Below, in pieces: positions 20,584 to 29,997 of a stretch of DNA of 64,000 nucleotides. A program made the position numbers and the translations under genes. Origin of the DNA: Pseudomonas fluorescens (lineage in GTDB: Bacteria; Pseudomonadota; Gammaproteobacteria; Pseudomonadales; Pseudomonadaceae). Under the pieces are notes generated by a model. That model ran no database searches. It worked only from the letters and a program-made list of their open reading frames with translations, and was not told the origin of the DNA. The stretch spans positions 40,008 through 104,007 of the forward strand of contig NZ_CABVHJ010000015.1 of the NCBI RefSeq assembly GCF_902497745.1. The letters are read 5' to 3'. Numbering within the stretch: the stretch's first letter is position 1; each line of letters starts with the position of its first letter.

Positions 20584-23193
20584 ATGGCTCCAAGAACGTC
20601 CACCAGGGGCAGCACTTCAGTCCAGGTACATACGCGCCCGCACCCGACGCAAGACGTGACCGTGCCACGCGTTGAGACCGGACCTCGATTCGACTCGGGC
20701 ATTCCCGGCTCCGGCCGGCAGGGATCTGCGGCAAGACCCGACGGTGATGCCGATCTGGATGCAATCCGGCCGGTACCGACCGTCAGAATCGAAACAGTAT
20801 TGGCTAACACGCAAGACGTGCAGCCTGCACAACACTCGATCAAGCACTACCGCATCGCCGCTGCGGCACAATTACCGGCGGCGGATGCCCAAGGGTTCAG
20901 GACGCACAAGGGGCGCCGCTACGTCGACATGGTCGATGGCGGCACCGTGCTGGTCGGTCTGGATGCCGGCACCAGCCAGTACCGCGCCAGACTCCCCAGC
21001 GAACGGGCGCCTTCCGGGCCGTTGCTGCAGCGCGAGGCTGACAGCGGCCTGTGGCGCCCGTCGAGTGCCAGTGATTCCGCCTCCGCATCATTGAGCGAAG
21101 CCAGCCTGCAAGCTTTTCGCACTGACCTGGATTTCAGCGCTGTGCAACCCGACAGTGACGGGGTGTATCGGCACAACGGCAGACGCTATGCACTCATCCA
21201 CCACCACGCGTTTCAGGTCATGCTCGATGTCGATGCCTCCAGCCCCGGGCAACCCGTGTGGCGCATTGTCAATCCGCAGGATCCGGTGGCTGTCGACAGC
21301 GAAAACCTTTATCGCGCCAGCCGCAGTGGTCTGACCCATGCCGTTACGCGTAACGAGAACAATGAATGGGTGACGGCGTCACCAGGGTTGTTGGGTGGCA
21401 TGCGGCGTGGACAGGAAAGCACGGCAGCGGATTTGCCCATGCTGTTGCAACAATACGTGCCTATTCAGAATGCTCATGCAGCAATGACCGAATCAGGGCA
21501 ACGCTATGACGTCCTGTGGAGCGAAGCCAGAGCACTGCCAGCGGGCAGCCCAGCGCAAGCCGAAAGACTGATCGCCTTAGAGGTCCACATGCTCAGGCAC
21601 ATCAGAAAGCAAACGGAATTCGTGCAGTCGCTGGTCGATAACAGAACCTGGCTGGTGCGCCTGAAAACCAGCGCACGATTCAAAGAAGAACTGCAGACCT
21701 TCCGTATCGAAAGAGTGGAATACCTGAACCGGCTCATGGCTGTCATGGATCTGCGGACCCGGCCGACGGAACTGAATCTGAGCGCCGAAACCTGCAGACG
21801 CTGCATCGCCAATCTGCACAAAAAACTGAAGTTCCTCGAAGAGCGTCAGATCGTGATCGAGCAGATCAGAAAAGCCAATCCCGGGACGGCGCCCAGACTC
21901 GCTGAACTCAGTGCACAGGTGCCCAATGCCGAGCGCATCAACTTTAACAAGCTGACCCTGTACGTTCACCTGTATGCCGGCACGCCTGACCATTCGCCAC
22001 ACACGACCATGCCTTCGCTTTCGTCCATCGACCTGCTCACCGGAGACCTGGCCAGCGTTCCCGAACGCGAACATCCCATGGCGCTGGTCTTGACCCTTGA
22101 GCAAATCAAAAGCGACAGAATCCGGTTTGAAGCGCAGTTGGAGGCTGGTCACCCCAAAGCCGAGTACATCAGGGAAATTATCGCGCTGATCAATCCCCTC
22201 GAAAACCGCATAGAAAACCGGCTGACAGAGCTCTTTGACTCGTTCGACCGCAACACCGTACTGCCAAGACTCGATCAGGACATCGACTTCGACTTCATTC
22301 CACCGCAACCTGTCGACAGCGCGCCAGCCACCCCCGCACGAACAAGAAAAGTATTCCGCACTCGCCAGCACGGTACTTACCGGTTACTGGTGGGTGACAC
22401 TGAAACCGCCCAGGACGGCAGCGTCACCATCTATGTTCCCGATCCTTTGCGCCCGGACAGCCAGCCCCTTCGCTATGAAAAGCGGCAGGGTGAATGGCTG
22501 CCCGTGCGGCAACCGATCGCCCGGACAGCCAGACCGCAACTCATAGACGAAGCCAAACGCTTGCTCAACGGTGTCGACGAACATATCGCTCAGGCCCGGG
22601 CGCATGAAGCCAGGCAATACAACCCGACTGACATCATTGAGGGCTTGGGCAGGGCTGCCGACCAGCTCAGCGACCAGGCCAGGCGCCTGGAATACCACGA
22701 AGCATCGGCCACGGATTCCGAGATCATCGCGCTGGTCACGCGTTTGCGCACGGCAGCCGAGTCGTTGACCGCCCAAGGTCAACAAGTCCTGGTGCGCATG
22801 TACAAAAACAAGGACGTACTGGACATCTTGCGCCTCAACTACCTGATCGATCATGGCGAGCTCAATGCACTCAAAACGGTTGATCGCAAACCGCTGGGCA
22901 AAGGCGCCGGCAAATCATTTCTGGACGTTTATTCGATAAGGGATCGTGCTGACGATGCACCGCTGTGGGAGGCTCACTTTCACTATGACAAGGCTGACCG
23001 TCAGTCATTGAATTTTACGGCCGAAGGCAGCCATCTCAAGACTCTCGAGCAGAGCCGACGAGGTCTCGAATCGCAGCGACGCGATGAACAGGCCGGGTTG
23101 CCTCATGTGCGCATCTGGCGTCAGACCTTCGATGGCCGGACAGCAAGCAAGATCTTCACGCTGGCCGACAACGTCGCCGGGGCCTCCCGGTGA
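20584..23193 (+). CDS. Toxin-like protein B, paralogue of protein A
   Basis: An 869-residue paralogue of the preceding gene with the same layout: a disordered N-terminus, module 1 at about residues 88-160 (HKGRRYVDM, YRARLPSERAPSGP), module 2 at about 175-250 (YRHNGRRYALIHHHAFQVM, WRIVNPQDPVAVDSENLY), a helical middle and the shared C-terminal domain (KVFRTRQHGTYRLLVG; WEAHFHY; SHLKTLEQ; SQRRDEQAG; HVRIWRQ). An upstream in-frame extension to 20404 is discarded because it overlaps the previous gene and the copied leader points to 20584. Function unknown; probably a tandem duplication product that diverged most in its middle. Confidence 0.84.
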   Translation: MAPRTSTRGSTSVQVHTRPHPTQDVTVPRVETGPRFDSGIPGSGRQGSAARPDGDADLDAIRPVPTVRIETVLANTQDVQPAQHSIKHYRIAAAAQLPAADAQGFRTHKGRRYVDMVDGGTVLVGLDAGTSQYRARLPSERAPSGPLLQREADSGLWRPSSASDSASASLSEASLQAFRTDLDFSAVQPDSDGVYRHNGRRYALIHHHAFQVMLDVDASSPGQPVWRIVNPQDPVAVDSENLYRASRSGLTHAVTRNENNEWVTASPGLLGGMRRGQESTAADLPMLLQQYVPIQNAHAAMTESGQRYDVLWSEARALPAGSPAQAERLIALEVHMLRHIRKQTEFVQSLVDNRTWLVRLKTSARFKEELQTFRIERVEYLNRLMAVMDLRTRPTELNLSAETCRRCIANLHKKLKFLEERQIVIEQIRKANPGTAPRLAELSAQVPNAERINFNKLTLYVHLYAGTPDHSPHTTMPSLSSIDLLTGDLASVPEREHPMALVLTLEQIKSDRIRFEAQLEAGHPKAEYIREIIALINPLENRIENRLTELFDSFDRNTVLPRLDQDIDFDFIPPQPVDSAPATPARTRKVFRTRQHGTYRLLVGDTETAQDGSVTIYVPDPLRPDSQPLRYEKRQGEWLPVRQPIARTARPQLIDEAKRLLNGVDEHIAQARAHEARQYNPTDIIEGLGRAADQLSDQARRLEYHEASATDSEIIALVTRLRTAAESLTAQGQQVLVRMYKNKDVLDILRLNYLIDHGELNALKTVDRKPLGKGAGKSFLDVYSIRDRADDAPLWEAHFHYDKADRQSLNFTAEGSHLKTLEQSRRGLESQRRDEQAGLPHVRIWRQTFDGRTASKIFTLADNVAGASR

Positions 23194-23296
23194 GCCTCCA
23201 CTGTCAGCTGACCAGACGGGATATCTACCCACTCAATCAGGCAATCACGCCGAACATGCGGTCAGCTCCCGCCTACGCGAACTGACCGGCAAAACT

Positions 23297-23313
23297 TTCA
23301 AGGATGAAAAACC
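23297..23313 (+). promoter_or_regulatory. Shared TTCAAGGATGA translation leader, copy 3
   Basis: TTCAAGGATGAAAAACC directly precedes the ATG at 23314. Confidence 0.75.
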
Positions 23314-26300
23314 ATGCCAGTAAAAACGCCCACCAAAGGCACGACCTCCGGTCACACCACGGTTCGCCCTGACACCTCGCCTGAGGTGAACCTGCCACGG
23401 TCTGACAATTCACGGCACACAAGCTCGGGGCTTGAGGCGCTCTTCGGCCAACCAGTGCGGCCGGGCAGAACCACAGACACAGCCGACCTGGATTCGATTG
23501 AACCTGCACCGAGCATCACGGTGCATTCGGCGCCTTCGTCGCCAGACCTCTCTCATCCAGTCAAGCAGCCACTGGAGCATTACCGGCTCGCCGCAGCACC
23601 GGGATTGCCGGTAGCCGACACCAGCGGCTTAAGGACGCACAAGGGTCGCCAGTACGCGGAAATGGCCGACGGCGGCATCGTCCAGGTTGGCAAGGACACA
23701 GACACCGGCCTGTTGCGGGCCAGGTTGGCGAGCGAATCGAAACCGTCCGGCCCATTGCTGCTGCGCGATCCCGAGAGCGGGCTGTGGCACAGACTGGAAG
23801 ACTTCGAACCGGACACATTCCACTTGAGCGACACTCGCCTGGAACCGTTTCGCACAGGGCTGGATTTCAACCACGCAGAACCCGGCAACGACGGCCTTCA
23901 TCGGTTTGACGGCAAACTCTACGCGGTGATCGAAAACCACGCGTATCAGGTCTTGCACGATGCCGATGGATCAACCCCGTTAGCGGCCGTGATGCGCATC
24001 GTGCGCAGCGAGGATCCGGTGGCCAGTGACAGCGCCAACCGGTATATCGCAACGCGCCCGGGAAGATCGGAACCGATTGTTTTCGATACGGTAGAAGGCT
24101 GGGTGGGTATCACAGTCGCCGGAGCGGGCGGGATGATGCGCAGCGAGGGTGGTCGCGCGCCTGTTCGTCTGGAGCTGCGGGACCGGCTATCTCTGGCCCT
24201 CAACAAATTGCGCAGCCCAGAGTCGCGCGCCAGAAAACTGTTTCCCGACCACACCGATGACGAGATAGGCGACTTCATCGGCTCATTGGGAGATGACATC
24301 GCGGGAGGTTTGACCCGCCGCGAAACCGACTACAAAACCCTTAAGGTCGAACTCAATACCTGGGTCAGACAATCCGCCCTCGCGTCGACAGCGGATACGT
24401 CGCCAAACGGCGCACAACAGCTCGCTGATAGCCTCAAACATTGCTGGCGCCATCAGAGCGGAGGCATTCTCAGACTGGAGGCCGCAAACGCAACGCTGCC
24501 CGCGCTGACCGCGGATTTCAGCCATGTTCGGCACCTGACACTGCAATCGGTTACCTGGACCGACTCGGCCAATACGTTTCTCGGCAATTTTTCCGGCCTG
24601 GAGGCTCTGCAGATTACCGGCTCAACGCTGGGTACGTTACCCGCTGCCATTGTGCAGATGTCCAACCTGAGCAGGCTGGATCTGAGTTCGAACCGAATTG
24701 CACTCAACGAGAAAACGGCAAGAGAACTGAGCACGCTGGGCAAACTCAAGCACCTTGACCTGTCAGCCAATCCACTGGGTAAAACGCCTGATTTTGCCGG
24801 TATGCCGGAACTTGAAACGCTGAACCTGAGCCATGCACAACTGGATCAATGGCCAACGGGTCTGCGCAATCAGGCACAACTGACTCAGTTGGACTTGCGT
24901 AACAACCAGTTGACCGAGGTGCCAGAGGCACACCTGACACCTTCGACCGATCAGTTCGGAGCGGTCGCACGGATCAACAGCGTCACACTGTTTGAAGGCA
25001 ATCCTTTCCCGCCCGACTATTGGAAAAAACTTGAAGTGTTTTGGCGACGTGTGGCGACCGAGCACCCGGAGCTGAACAGCAACGCATTGGCTGGCGCATT
25101 CAGACTCGAGGGTGATATGCCCGAGATCGCCACCGTACAGCGGGTCTACCCGGACAAAAACGTACAACAGGCCCGGGAATTTCTCACCGGACTGGATGAT
25201 GAGGGCAAAGTGAAACTGGCTCGACGGCTTGAGGAACTGGATTCACTTGAAGCCCAGTTGAAAGCTTACGTTGACAGCAGTCAGACCGATTCATCCGGCG
25301 CTGAGTCACCCGCAAAAATACAGGCGCGGCGTGTCGCCAGAATCATCAAGGGTTGCTGGCTTCAAGACCCGGGAGAAATTCTAAGACTGGCCTCCATCAA
25401 CGCGCCGCTCCCTGCCCTCACCGCAGACTTCAGTCATGTCAGATTACTGAAGCTCGACAACGTTACCTGGTCGGGGGATGCCGACATATTCCTCTCCAAC
25501 TTTACTCATCTGGAGCATTTGTCAATCAGCCACTGCGGGATTGAAACCTTACCTCGCCCCGTGAGTGCGATGGACAAACTGCGCAACCTCGACTTGAGCC
25601 ATAACCGACTTGAACTGGACGAAAAAAGTGCGGCAACGCTCAGTGCCATGCGTCATCTGGAGGTTGTTAATCTTTCCGAAAATCCAGCGCTGTCGCTGCT
25701 CCCTGACTTCAGCAACATGGCCGGATTGAAATACCTGTTGTTGAATAAAACGGGAATCGATCAATGGCCGACCGGACTGCAGGACAAAACGGGGTTGATC
25801 ATTGTTGATTTGCGCAATAACCATTTGAAAGAAGTGCCGCAGGAATTCATCAATCCGCCGCCAGAGCAGTTGCTGACGGTCGCCCGAATCAACAGCAACA
25901 CGCATCTCGACGGCAATGATTTCCCGCTCGAATACTGGAAAACCTTCGACCACTACTGGCGGCGTGTGAGCAGGGTAGCCCCCGATCTGCTGACCTCTCA
26001 CCATGATGTGATGTTTGATAGCGACAACTCGCTGACGCAACGGTATCGGCGGCTGTTTCCAGGCAAGGACGTCAAAAAGTGCAGGGAATACCTCTGGAGT
26101 TTTGACGGTGATGCAGCGGCCACTAAAGTCCACAACCTCGAGCTTGAGTTCGGCATGCTGAAACGTCAGCTCGATGCCTGGGTTTACTCTGGCGGAGGTA
26201 ATCGCGCAGGCTACATTCGGGCCAACCAACTGGCGTTCAACGCACAAACCCGTCCTGACAGGGTCTCGGCCAGCAACAGGATTATCAGTTGCTGGCGACA

Positions 26301-27972
26301 GGAAACACTGCCGAAGCTGGCCAATGACCGAACGCCCATCGGCCTTGAACTGGATCTGAGTGGCCTGAGGTTGCCAAGCCTGCCGGACATCGATGTCGAC
26401 TTCAGTCATGTCGGCTCTCTCAAACTGAGCAATATGGACCTGAGCACTTCGCCGGAAGGTTTTCTGACTCGTTTCCGCCATGTCCGCTGGCTGGATCTGT
26501 CGCGCAATCAACTGCGCGAACTGCCACCCGCAGTGGGCGAAATGAACGGGCTGACGCGACTTTTTCTACAGAAAAACCAGATTTCCCTCACTGCCGACAC
26601 GGCCCGAATCCTGTCAGAGCGAACGACTTTGCGAGCCCTTTGGCTGCACGAAAATCCGCGACTGGGCATCACACCGGACTTCAGCACGATCGTTGATCTG
26701 CGCTCGATCGATCTGGCCAACACCGGTATCGACACCTTTCCAACGGGCATTGCCGATCAGCCCCTGCTGGACACCATCAATCTGAGCAACAATCGAATAA
26801 CGCAGATCCCGGATTCTGTCATCGCACCGCCGGACGCGCGTCTGGGGCACACTGTGCGCATCAACAACGTGACCGACATCGCCGACAATCCGCTGTCCGC
26901 AGCAACCCAGACCCGGCTGACCCAGTACAACGACCGCCTCATACAGGCCGAAACTCCGCTGACGGGTTTGAGAAACCTGGTCGACACGGCGCGAGGTCAC
27001 GCCCCCGTAATCAACCGTAGAGTCACAGACGATCCGGTGGCGCGGTGGACAGCGGGACTCACGGCGGATCAGCTGGCGGCCAGAAAAATCCAGTGGCAGG
27101 CACTGCGCGATCAGCCACGCTCGGATGGCCTGTTCAATACGTTTGAACGCTTGTTGGAGTCCCCCACCGGTCACAGCGAACTTCAGAGTCGAGTCTGGAG
27201 GCTGATCGACAGCATTACCGAGAACACTTCAGAGTCCGAACGTCTGCGCAACGAAGTGTTTGATCGGGCGGGTGACGCGGCCTGCTGCGATCGGGCGGCG
27301 TTCACCTTTGCCAATCTGGAAACCCGAATGATGATGCATACCGCCCTTGCCCAGGCCGGCGACAAGGCGCAGGGGCCAAAGCTGTTCGCATTATCCAAAG
27401 CATTGTTCCGTTTGCATGAAGTCGACAAAATCGCCTCGGCAGACATCGCGCAACGCGAGGCCGCCATTGCAGCAGCCAGATCGCCGCAAGAAGCAGCAGC
27501 ACTTGCACCACCTCATATTCCGGAAGAGGTCGAAGTCAGGCTCTTCTATCGCCACGGTTTGAAAGACCGACTGCAATTGCCGGGACAACCGGAAAGAATG
27601 GGGTTTTCTCGTCTGGCCGGCGTTTCACCAGCGCAGCTGGAGAATGCGTACAAGAAAGTCATCGCGCTGGATAACTCTCCTGAAGAATTTCAGGAATTGG
27701 TGTCGAGGGAGTTCTGGCAAAAATTCCTCACCCATAAGCATCAGGAAACTTTCGAAAAGCAGCGCCAACCGTTTCAGGATCGGCAGGCGGCGCTCGACGA
27801 GTCGTACGAGGCCAAGGGGCTATCGTTTGCCGATTACGACGCGCAATCCAAAGCGATGCAAGCATCGTTGATGGTTGAGGAAGCGGCATTGATCGAAGCG
27901 CTGACCCGGCAAGAGCTTGCCGAGTACTCAGCGGCCAACACCGTTGAAGAAGTGGTGGGTGCCAGCGCATAA
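23314..27972 (+). CDS. Leucine-rich repeat protein with NEL-type E3 ubiquitin ligase domain
   Basis: A 1552-residue protein without signal peptide. Residues about 85-263 carry modules 1 and 2 of proteins A and B. Three tandem super-units follow, each with a helical header (LFPDHTDDEI; VYPDKNVQQA; LFPGKDVKKC), a DFSHV strand (near residues 404, 705 and 1031), several LRRs of the L..L.LS.N.L..LP form and a closing ARIN...GN-type segment. From about residue 1215 to the end there is a helical NEL domain as in Shigella IpaH and Salmonella SspH; the CxD motif is C1324-C1325-D1326 in GDAACCDRAAFTFANLE, where the first Cys aligns with the ubiquitin-accepting residue. Such enzymes ubiquitinate host proteins after delivery. 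Bacteria lack ubiquitin, so a eukaryotic target is inferred; no secretion genes are in the window. Confidence 0.9.
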   Translation: MPVKTPTKGTTSGHTTVRPDTSPEVNLPRSDNSRHTSSGLEALFGQPVRPGRTTDTADLDSIEPAPSITVHSAPSSPDLSHPVKQPLEHYRLAAAPGLPVADTSGLRTHKGRQYAEMADGGIVQVGKDTDTGLLRARLASESKPSGPLLLRDPESGLWHRLEDFEPDTFHLSDTRLEPFRTGLDFNHAEPGNDGLHRFDGKLYAVIENHAYQVLHDADGSTPLAAVMRIVRSEDPVASDSANRYIATRPGRSEPIVFDTVEGWVGITVAGAGGMMRSEGGRAPVRLELRDRLSLALNKLRSPESRARKLFPDHTDDEIGDFIGSLGDDIAGGLTRRETDYKTLKVELNTWVRQSALASTADTSPNGAQQLADSLKHCWRHQSGGILRLEAANATLPALTADFSHVRHLTLQSVTWTDSANTFLGNFSGLEALQITGSTLGTLPAAIVQMSNLSRLDLSSNRIALNEKTARELSTLGKLKHLDLSANPLGKTPDFAGMPELETLNLSHAQLDQWPTGLRNQAQLTQLDLRNNQLTEVPEAHLTPSTDQFGAVARINSVTLFEGNPFPPDYWKKLEVFWRRVATEHPELNSNALAGAFRLEGDMPEIATVQRVYPDKNVQQAREFLTGLDDEGKVKLARRLEELDSLEAQLKAYVDSSQTDSSGAESPAKIQARRVARIIKGCWLQDPGEILRLASINAPLPALTADFSHVRLLKLDNVTWSGDADIFLSNFTHLEHLSISHCGIETLPRPVSAMDKLRNLDLSHNRLELDEKSAATLSAMRHLEVVNLSENPALSLLPDFSNMAGLKYLLLNKTGIDQWPTGLQDKTGLIIVDLRNNHLKEVPQEFINPPPEQLLTVARINSNTHLDGNDFPLEYWKTFDHYWRRVSRVAPDLLTSHHDVMFDSDNSLTQRYRRLFPGKDVKKCREYLWSFDGDAAATKVHNLELEFGMLKRQLDAWVYSGGGNRAGYIRANQLAFNAQTRPDRVSASNRIISCWRQETLPKLANDRTPIGLELDLSGLRLPSLPDIDVDFSHVGSLKLSNMDLSTSPEGFLTRFRHVRWLDLSRNQLRELPPAVGEMNGLTRLFLQKNQISLTADTARILSERTTLRALWLHENPRLGITPDFSTIVDLRSIDLANTGIDTFPTGIADQPLLDTINLSNNRITQIPDSVIAPPDARLGHTVRINNVTDIADNPLSAATQTRLTQYNDRLIQAETPLTGLRNLVDTARGHAPVINRRVTDDPVARWTAGLTADQLAARKIQWQALRDQPRSDGLFNTFERLLESPTGHSELQSRVWRLIDSITENTSESERLRNEVFDRAGDAACCDRAAFTFANLETRMMMHTALAQAGDKAQGPKLFALSKALFRLHEVDKIASADIAQREAAIAAARSPQEAAALAPPHIPEEVEVRLFYRHGLKDRLQLPGQPERMGFSRLAGVSPAQLENAYKKVIALDNSPEEFQELVSREFWQKFLTHKHQETFEKQRQPFQDRQAALDESYEAKGLSFADYDAQSKAMQASLMVEEAALIEALTRQELAEYSAANTVEEVVGASA

Positions 27973-27986
27973 ATTGACAGTAGCGG

Positions 27987-28014
27987 GTGTTGGCCGAAAG
28001 ACTTCGGCCAACAC
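27987..28014. terminator. Perfect 12 bp hairpin between the NEL gene and dnaB
   Basis: GTGTTGGCCGAA-AGAC-TTCGGCCAACAC is a perfect 12 bp stem with a 4-base loop. It ends immediately beside the dnaB stop codon and 14 bases after the stop of the NEL gene. It lacks a long T tract on either strand but probably serves both convergent genes. Confidence 0.7.
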
Positions 28015-29412
28015 TTATTCGTCGTCGTCGAAGTTGTAGCTACCCGGTGCGAGGTTTTCAAAGCGGGTGTACTTGCCGATAAACGCCAGGCGGATAAAAC
28101 CGATCGGGCCGTTACGCTGCTTGCCGATGATGATTTCGGCGATGCCCTTGTGCTCGGTTTCGGGGTGATACACCTCGTCGCGATACACGAACATGATCAC
28201 GTCGGCGTCCTGCTCGATCGCTCCGGATTCCCGCAAGTCGGAGTTCACTGGACGCTTGTTCGGACGTTGTTCCAGGGAGCGGTTGAGCTGCGACAGCGCC
28301 ACCACCGGGCAGTTGAATTCCTTGGCCAGCGCTTTCAGGGATCGCGAGATCTCGGAAATTTCGTTGGTACGGTTGTCACCGCTGGAACCGGGGATCTGCA
28401 TCAGTTGCAGGTAGTCGATCATGATCAGGCCGACGTCGCCGTGTTCACGCACCAGACGCCGGGTCCGCGCACGCATTTCCGACGGACTGATGCCGGCGGT
28501 GTCATCAATGAACAGCTTGCGGTCGTTGAGCAGGTTGACCGCCGAAGTCAGGCGCGGCCAGTCATCGTCTTCCAGTTGACCGGAACGCACTTTGGTCTGG
28601 TCGATGCGGCCCAGCGAGGAGAGCATACGCATGATCAGCGATTCACCTGGCATCTCGAGGGAGTACACCAGAACCGCCTTCTCGCTGCGCAACACAGCGT
28701 TTTCCACCAGGTTCATCGCGAAGGTGGTTTTACCCATCGACGGACGGCCGGCGACGATGATCAAGTCGGACGGCTGCAGGCCGCTGGTCTTCTCGTCGAG
28801 GTCGGTGTAGCCGGTGGACAAGCCAGTGATGGCGTTGTCAGTGTTGAACAAGGTGTCGATGCGGTCGATGGCCTTGGTCAGCAAATCGTTCACACCTACC
28901 GGGCCGCCGGTTTTAGGCCGGGCCTCGGCAATCTGGAAGATCTGCCGTTCGGCTTCGTCGAGAATTTCGGCGGCGGTGCGGCCTTCAGGGTTGAAGGCGC
29001 TGTCAGCGATCTCGGTGCTGATGCCGATCAACTGGCGCAAGGTCGCTCGTTCGCGAACGATCTGCGCATAGGCCTTGATGTTGGCGACGGACGGCGTGTT
29101 TTTCGCCAGTTCGCCAAGGTAACCGAGGCCACCCACTTGCGAAGTCTGACCTTCCTTGTCCAGTTGCTCGGACAGGGTCACGACGTCAATTGGCATGTTC
29201 TGATCGGCCAGCTTGGCGATCGCACGGAAGATCAGACGGTGGTCATGTCGATAGAAATCGCCGTCGGAGACTTGATCGAGCACGCGTTCCCAGGCGTTGT
29301 TGTCCAGCATCAGACCACCGAGTACAGCCTGTTCGGCTTCGATGGAATGCGGCGGCACCTTCAGGGCAGCGGTTTGCAGATCGTATTGCTCGGGAGCGGA
29401 GATATCGTTCAT
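28015..29412 (-). CDS. dnaB: Replicative DNA helicase DnaB
   Basis: A 465-residue hexameric helicase that unwinds the fork ahead of DNA polymerase III. It has the N-terminal primase-interaction domain (PHSIEAEQAVLGGLMLDN) and a RecA-like motor with Walker A VAGRPSMGKTTFAMN, the LIMIDYLQLM Walker B segment and LSQLNRSLEQR. No intein is visible. The frame extends 17 codons upstream, but MNDISAPEQYD is the usual pseudomonad start. It follows rplI, the standard order. Confidence 0.96.
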   Translation of the reverse strand: MNDISAPEQYDLQTAALKVPPHSIEAEQAVLGGLMLDNNAWERVLDQVSDGDFYRHDHRLIFRAIAKLADQNMPIDVVTLSEQLDKEGQTSQVGGLGYLGELAKNTPSVANIKAYAQIVRERATLRQLIGISTEIADSAFNPEGRTAAEILDEAERQIFQIAEARPKTGGPVGVNDLLTKAIDRIDTLFNTDNAITGLSTGYTDLDEKTSGLQPSDLIIVAGRPSMGKTTFAMNLVENAVLRSEKAVLVYSLEMPGESLIMRMLSSLGRIDQTKVRSGQLEDDDWPRLTSAVNLLNDRKLFIDDTAGISPSEMRARTRRLVREHGDVGLIMIDYLQLMQIPGSSGDNRTNEISEISRSLKALAKEFNCPVVALSQLNRSLEQRPNKRPVNSDLRESGAIEQDADVIMFVYRDEVYHPETEHKGIAEIIIGKQRNGPIGFIRLAFIGKYTRFENLAPGSYNFDDDE

Positions 29413-29531
29413 GGCCACTTGTGTTGTTTGGAAAAACAGGGAATTCAGAAAGACAAAGGGCACGACCTGTAAACAGGATCGTGCCCGATGTTAACCGTCT
29501 GACGGACAAGCCGCCAGCCGATCAGTGTTGC

Positions 29532-29978
29532 TTAAGCTGCTACCACGACAACGCGTACGGTGGCTTCAACTTCGGCGTGCAGGTGCACAGCCACGTCGAA
29601 TTCACCCACATTGCGGATGGTGCCGTTCGGCAGACGAACTTCGCTCTTCTGCACTTCAACGCCGGAGGCGGTCAGTGCGTCAGCGATGTCGTGAGTACCG
29701 ATCGAACCGAACAGCTTGCCTTCGTCGCCAGCGGTGGCAGTGATGGTCACTTCCAGCTCGGCCAGTTGGGCAGCACGGCTTTCAGCCGATGCTTTACGGT
29801 CTGCAGCAGCTTTTTCCAGCTCAGCACGACGCTCTTCAAACGCAGCCAGGTTGGCAGCGGTTGCAGCGGTAGCTTTGCCGAAAGGCAGCAGGTAGTTACG
29901 GCCGTAACCGGCCTTAACGTTTACTTTGTCGCCCAGGTTGCCCAGGTTGGCGATTTTTTCCAGAAGGATCAGTTGCAT
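29532..29978 (-). CDS. rplI: 50S ribosomal protein L9
   Basis: A 148-residue protein that binds domain V of 23S rRNA. The N-terminal signature MQLILLEKIANLGNLGDKVN and the GYGRNYLLPFGKA loop are clear, followed by the long central helix and the C-terminal globular domain (FGSIGTHDIADAL). AAGAGGA lies about nine bases upstream of the ATG. Part of the rpsF-rpsR-(membrane protein)-rplI operon. Confidence 0.97.
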   Translation of the reverse strand: MQLILLEKIANLGNLGDKVNVKAGYGRNYLLPFGKATAATAANLAAFEERRAELEKAAADRKASAESRAAQLAELEVTITATAGDEGKLFGSIGTHDIADALTASGVEVQKSEVRLPNGTIRNVGEFDVAVHLHAEVEATVRVVVVAA

Positions 29979-29997
29979 GTGGAAATCCTCTTAACTT

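Noticed and set aside
17742..28014. Insertion sequence or prophage as carrier of the toxin block
   Set aside because: No transposase, integrase, terminal repeat or phage gene was seen in or beside the block.
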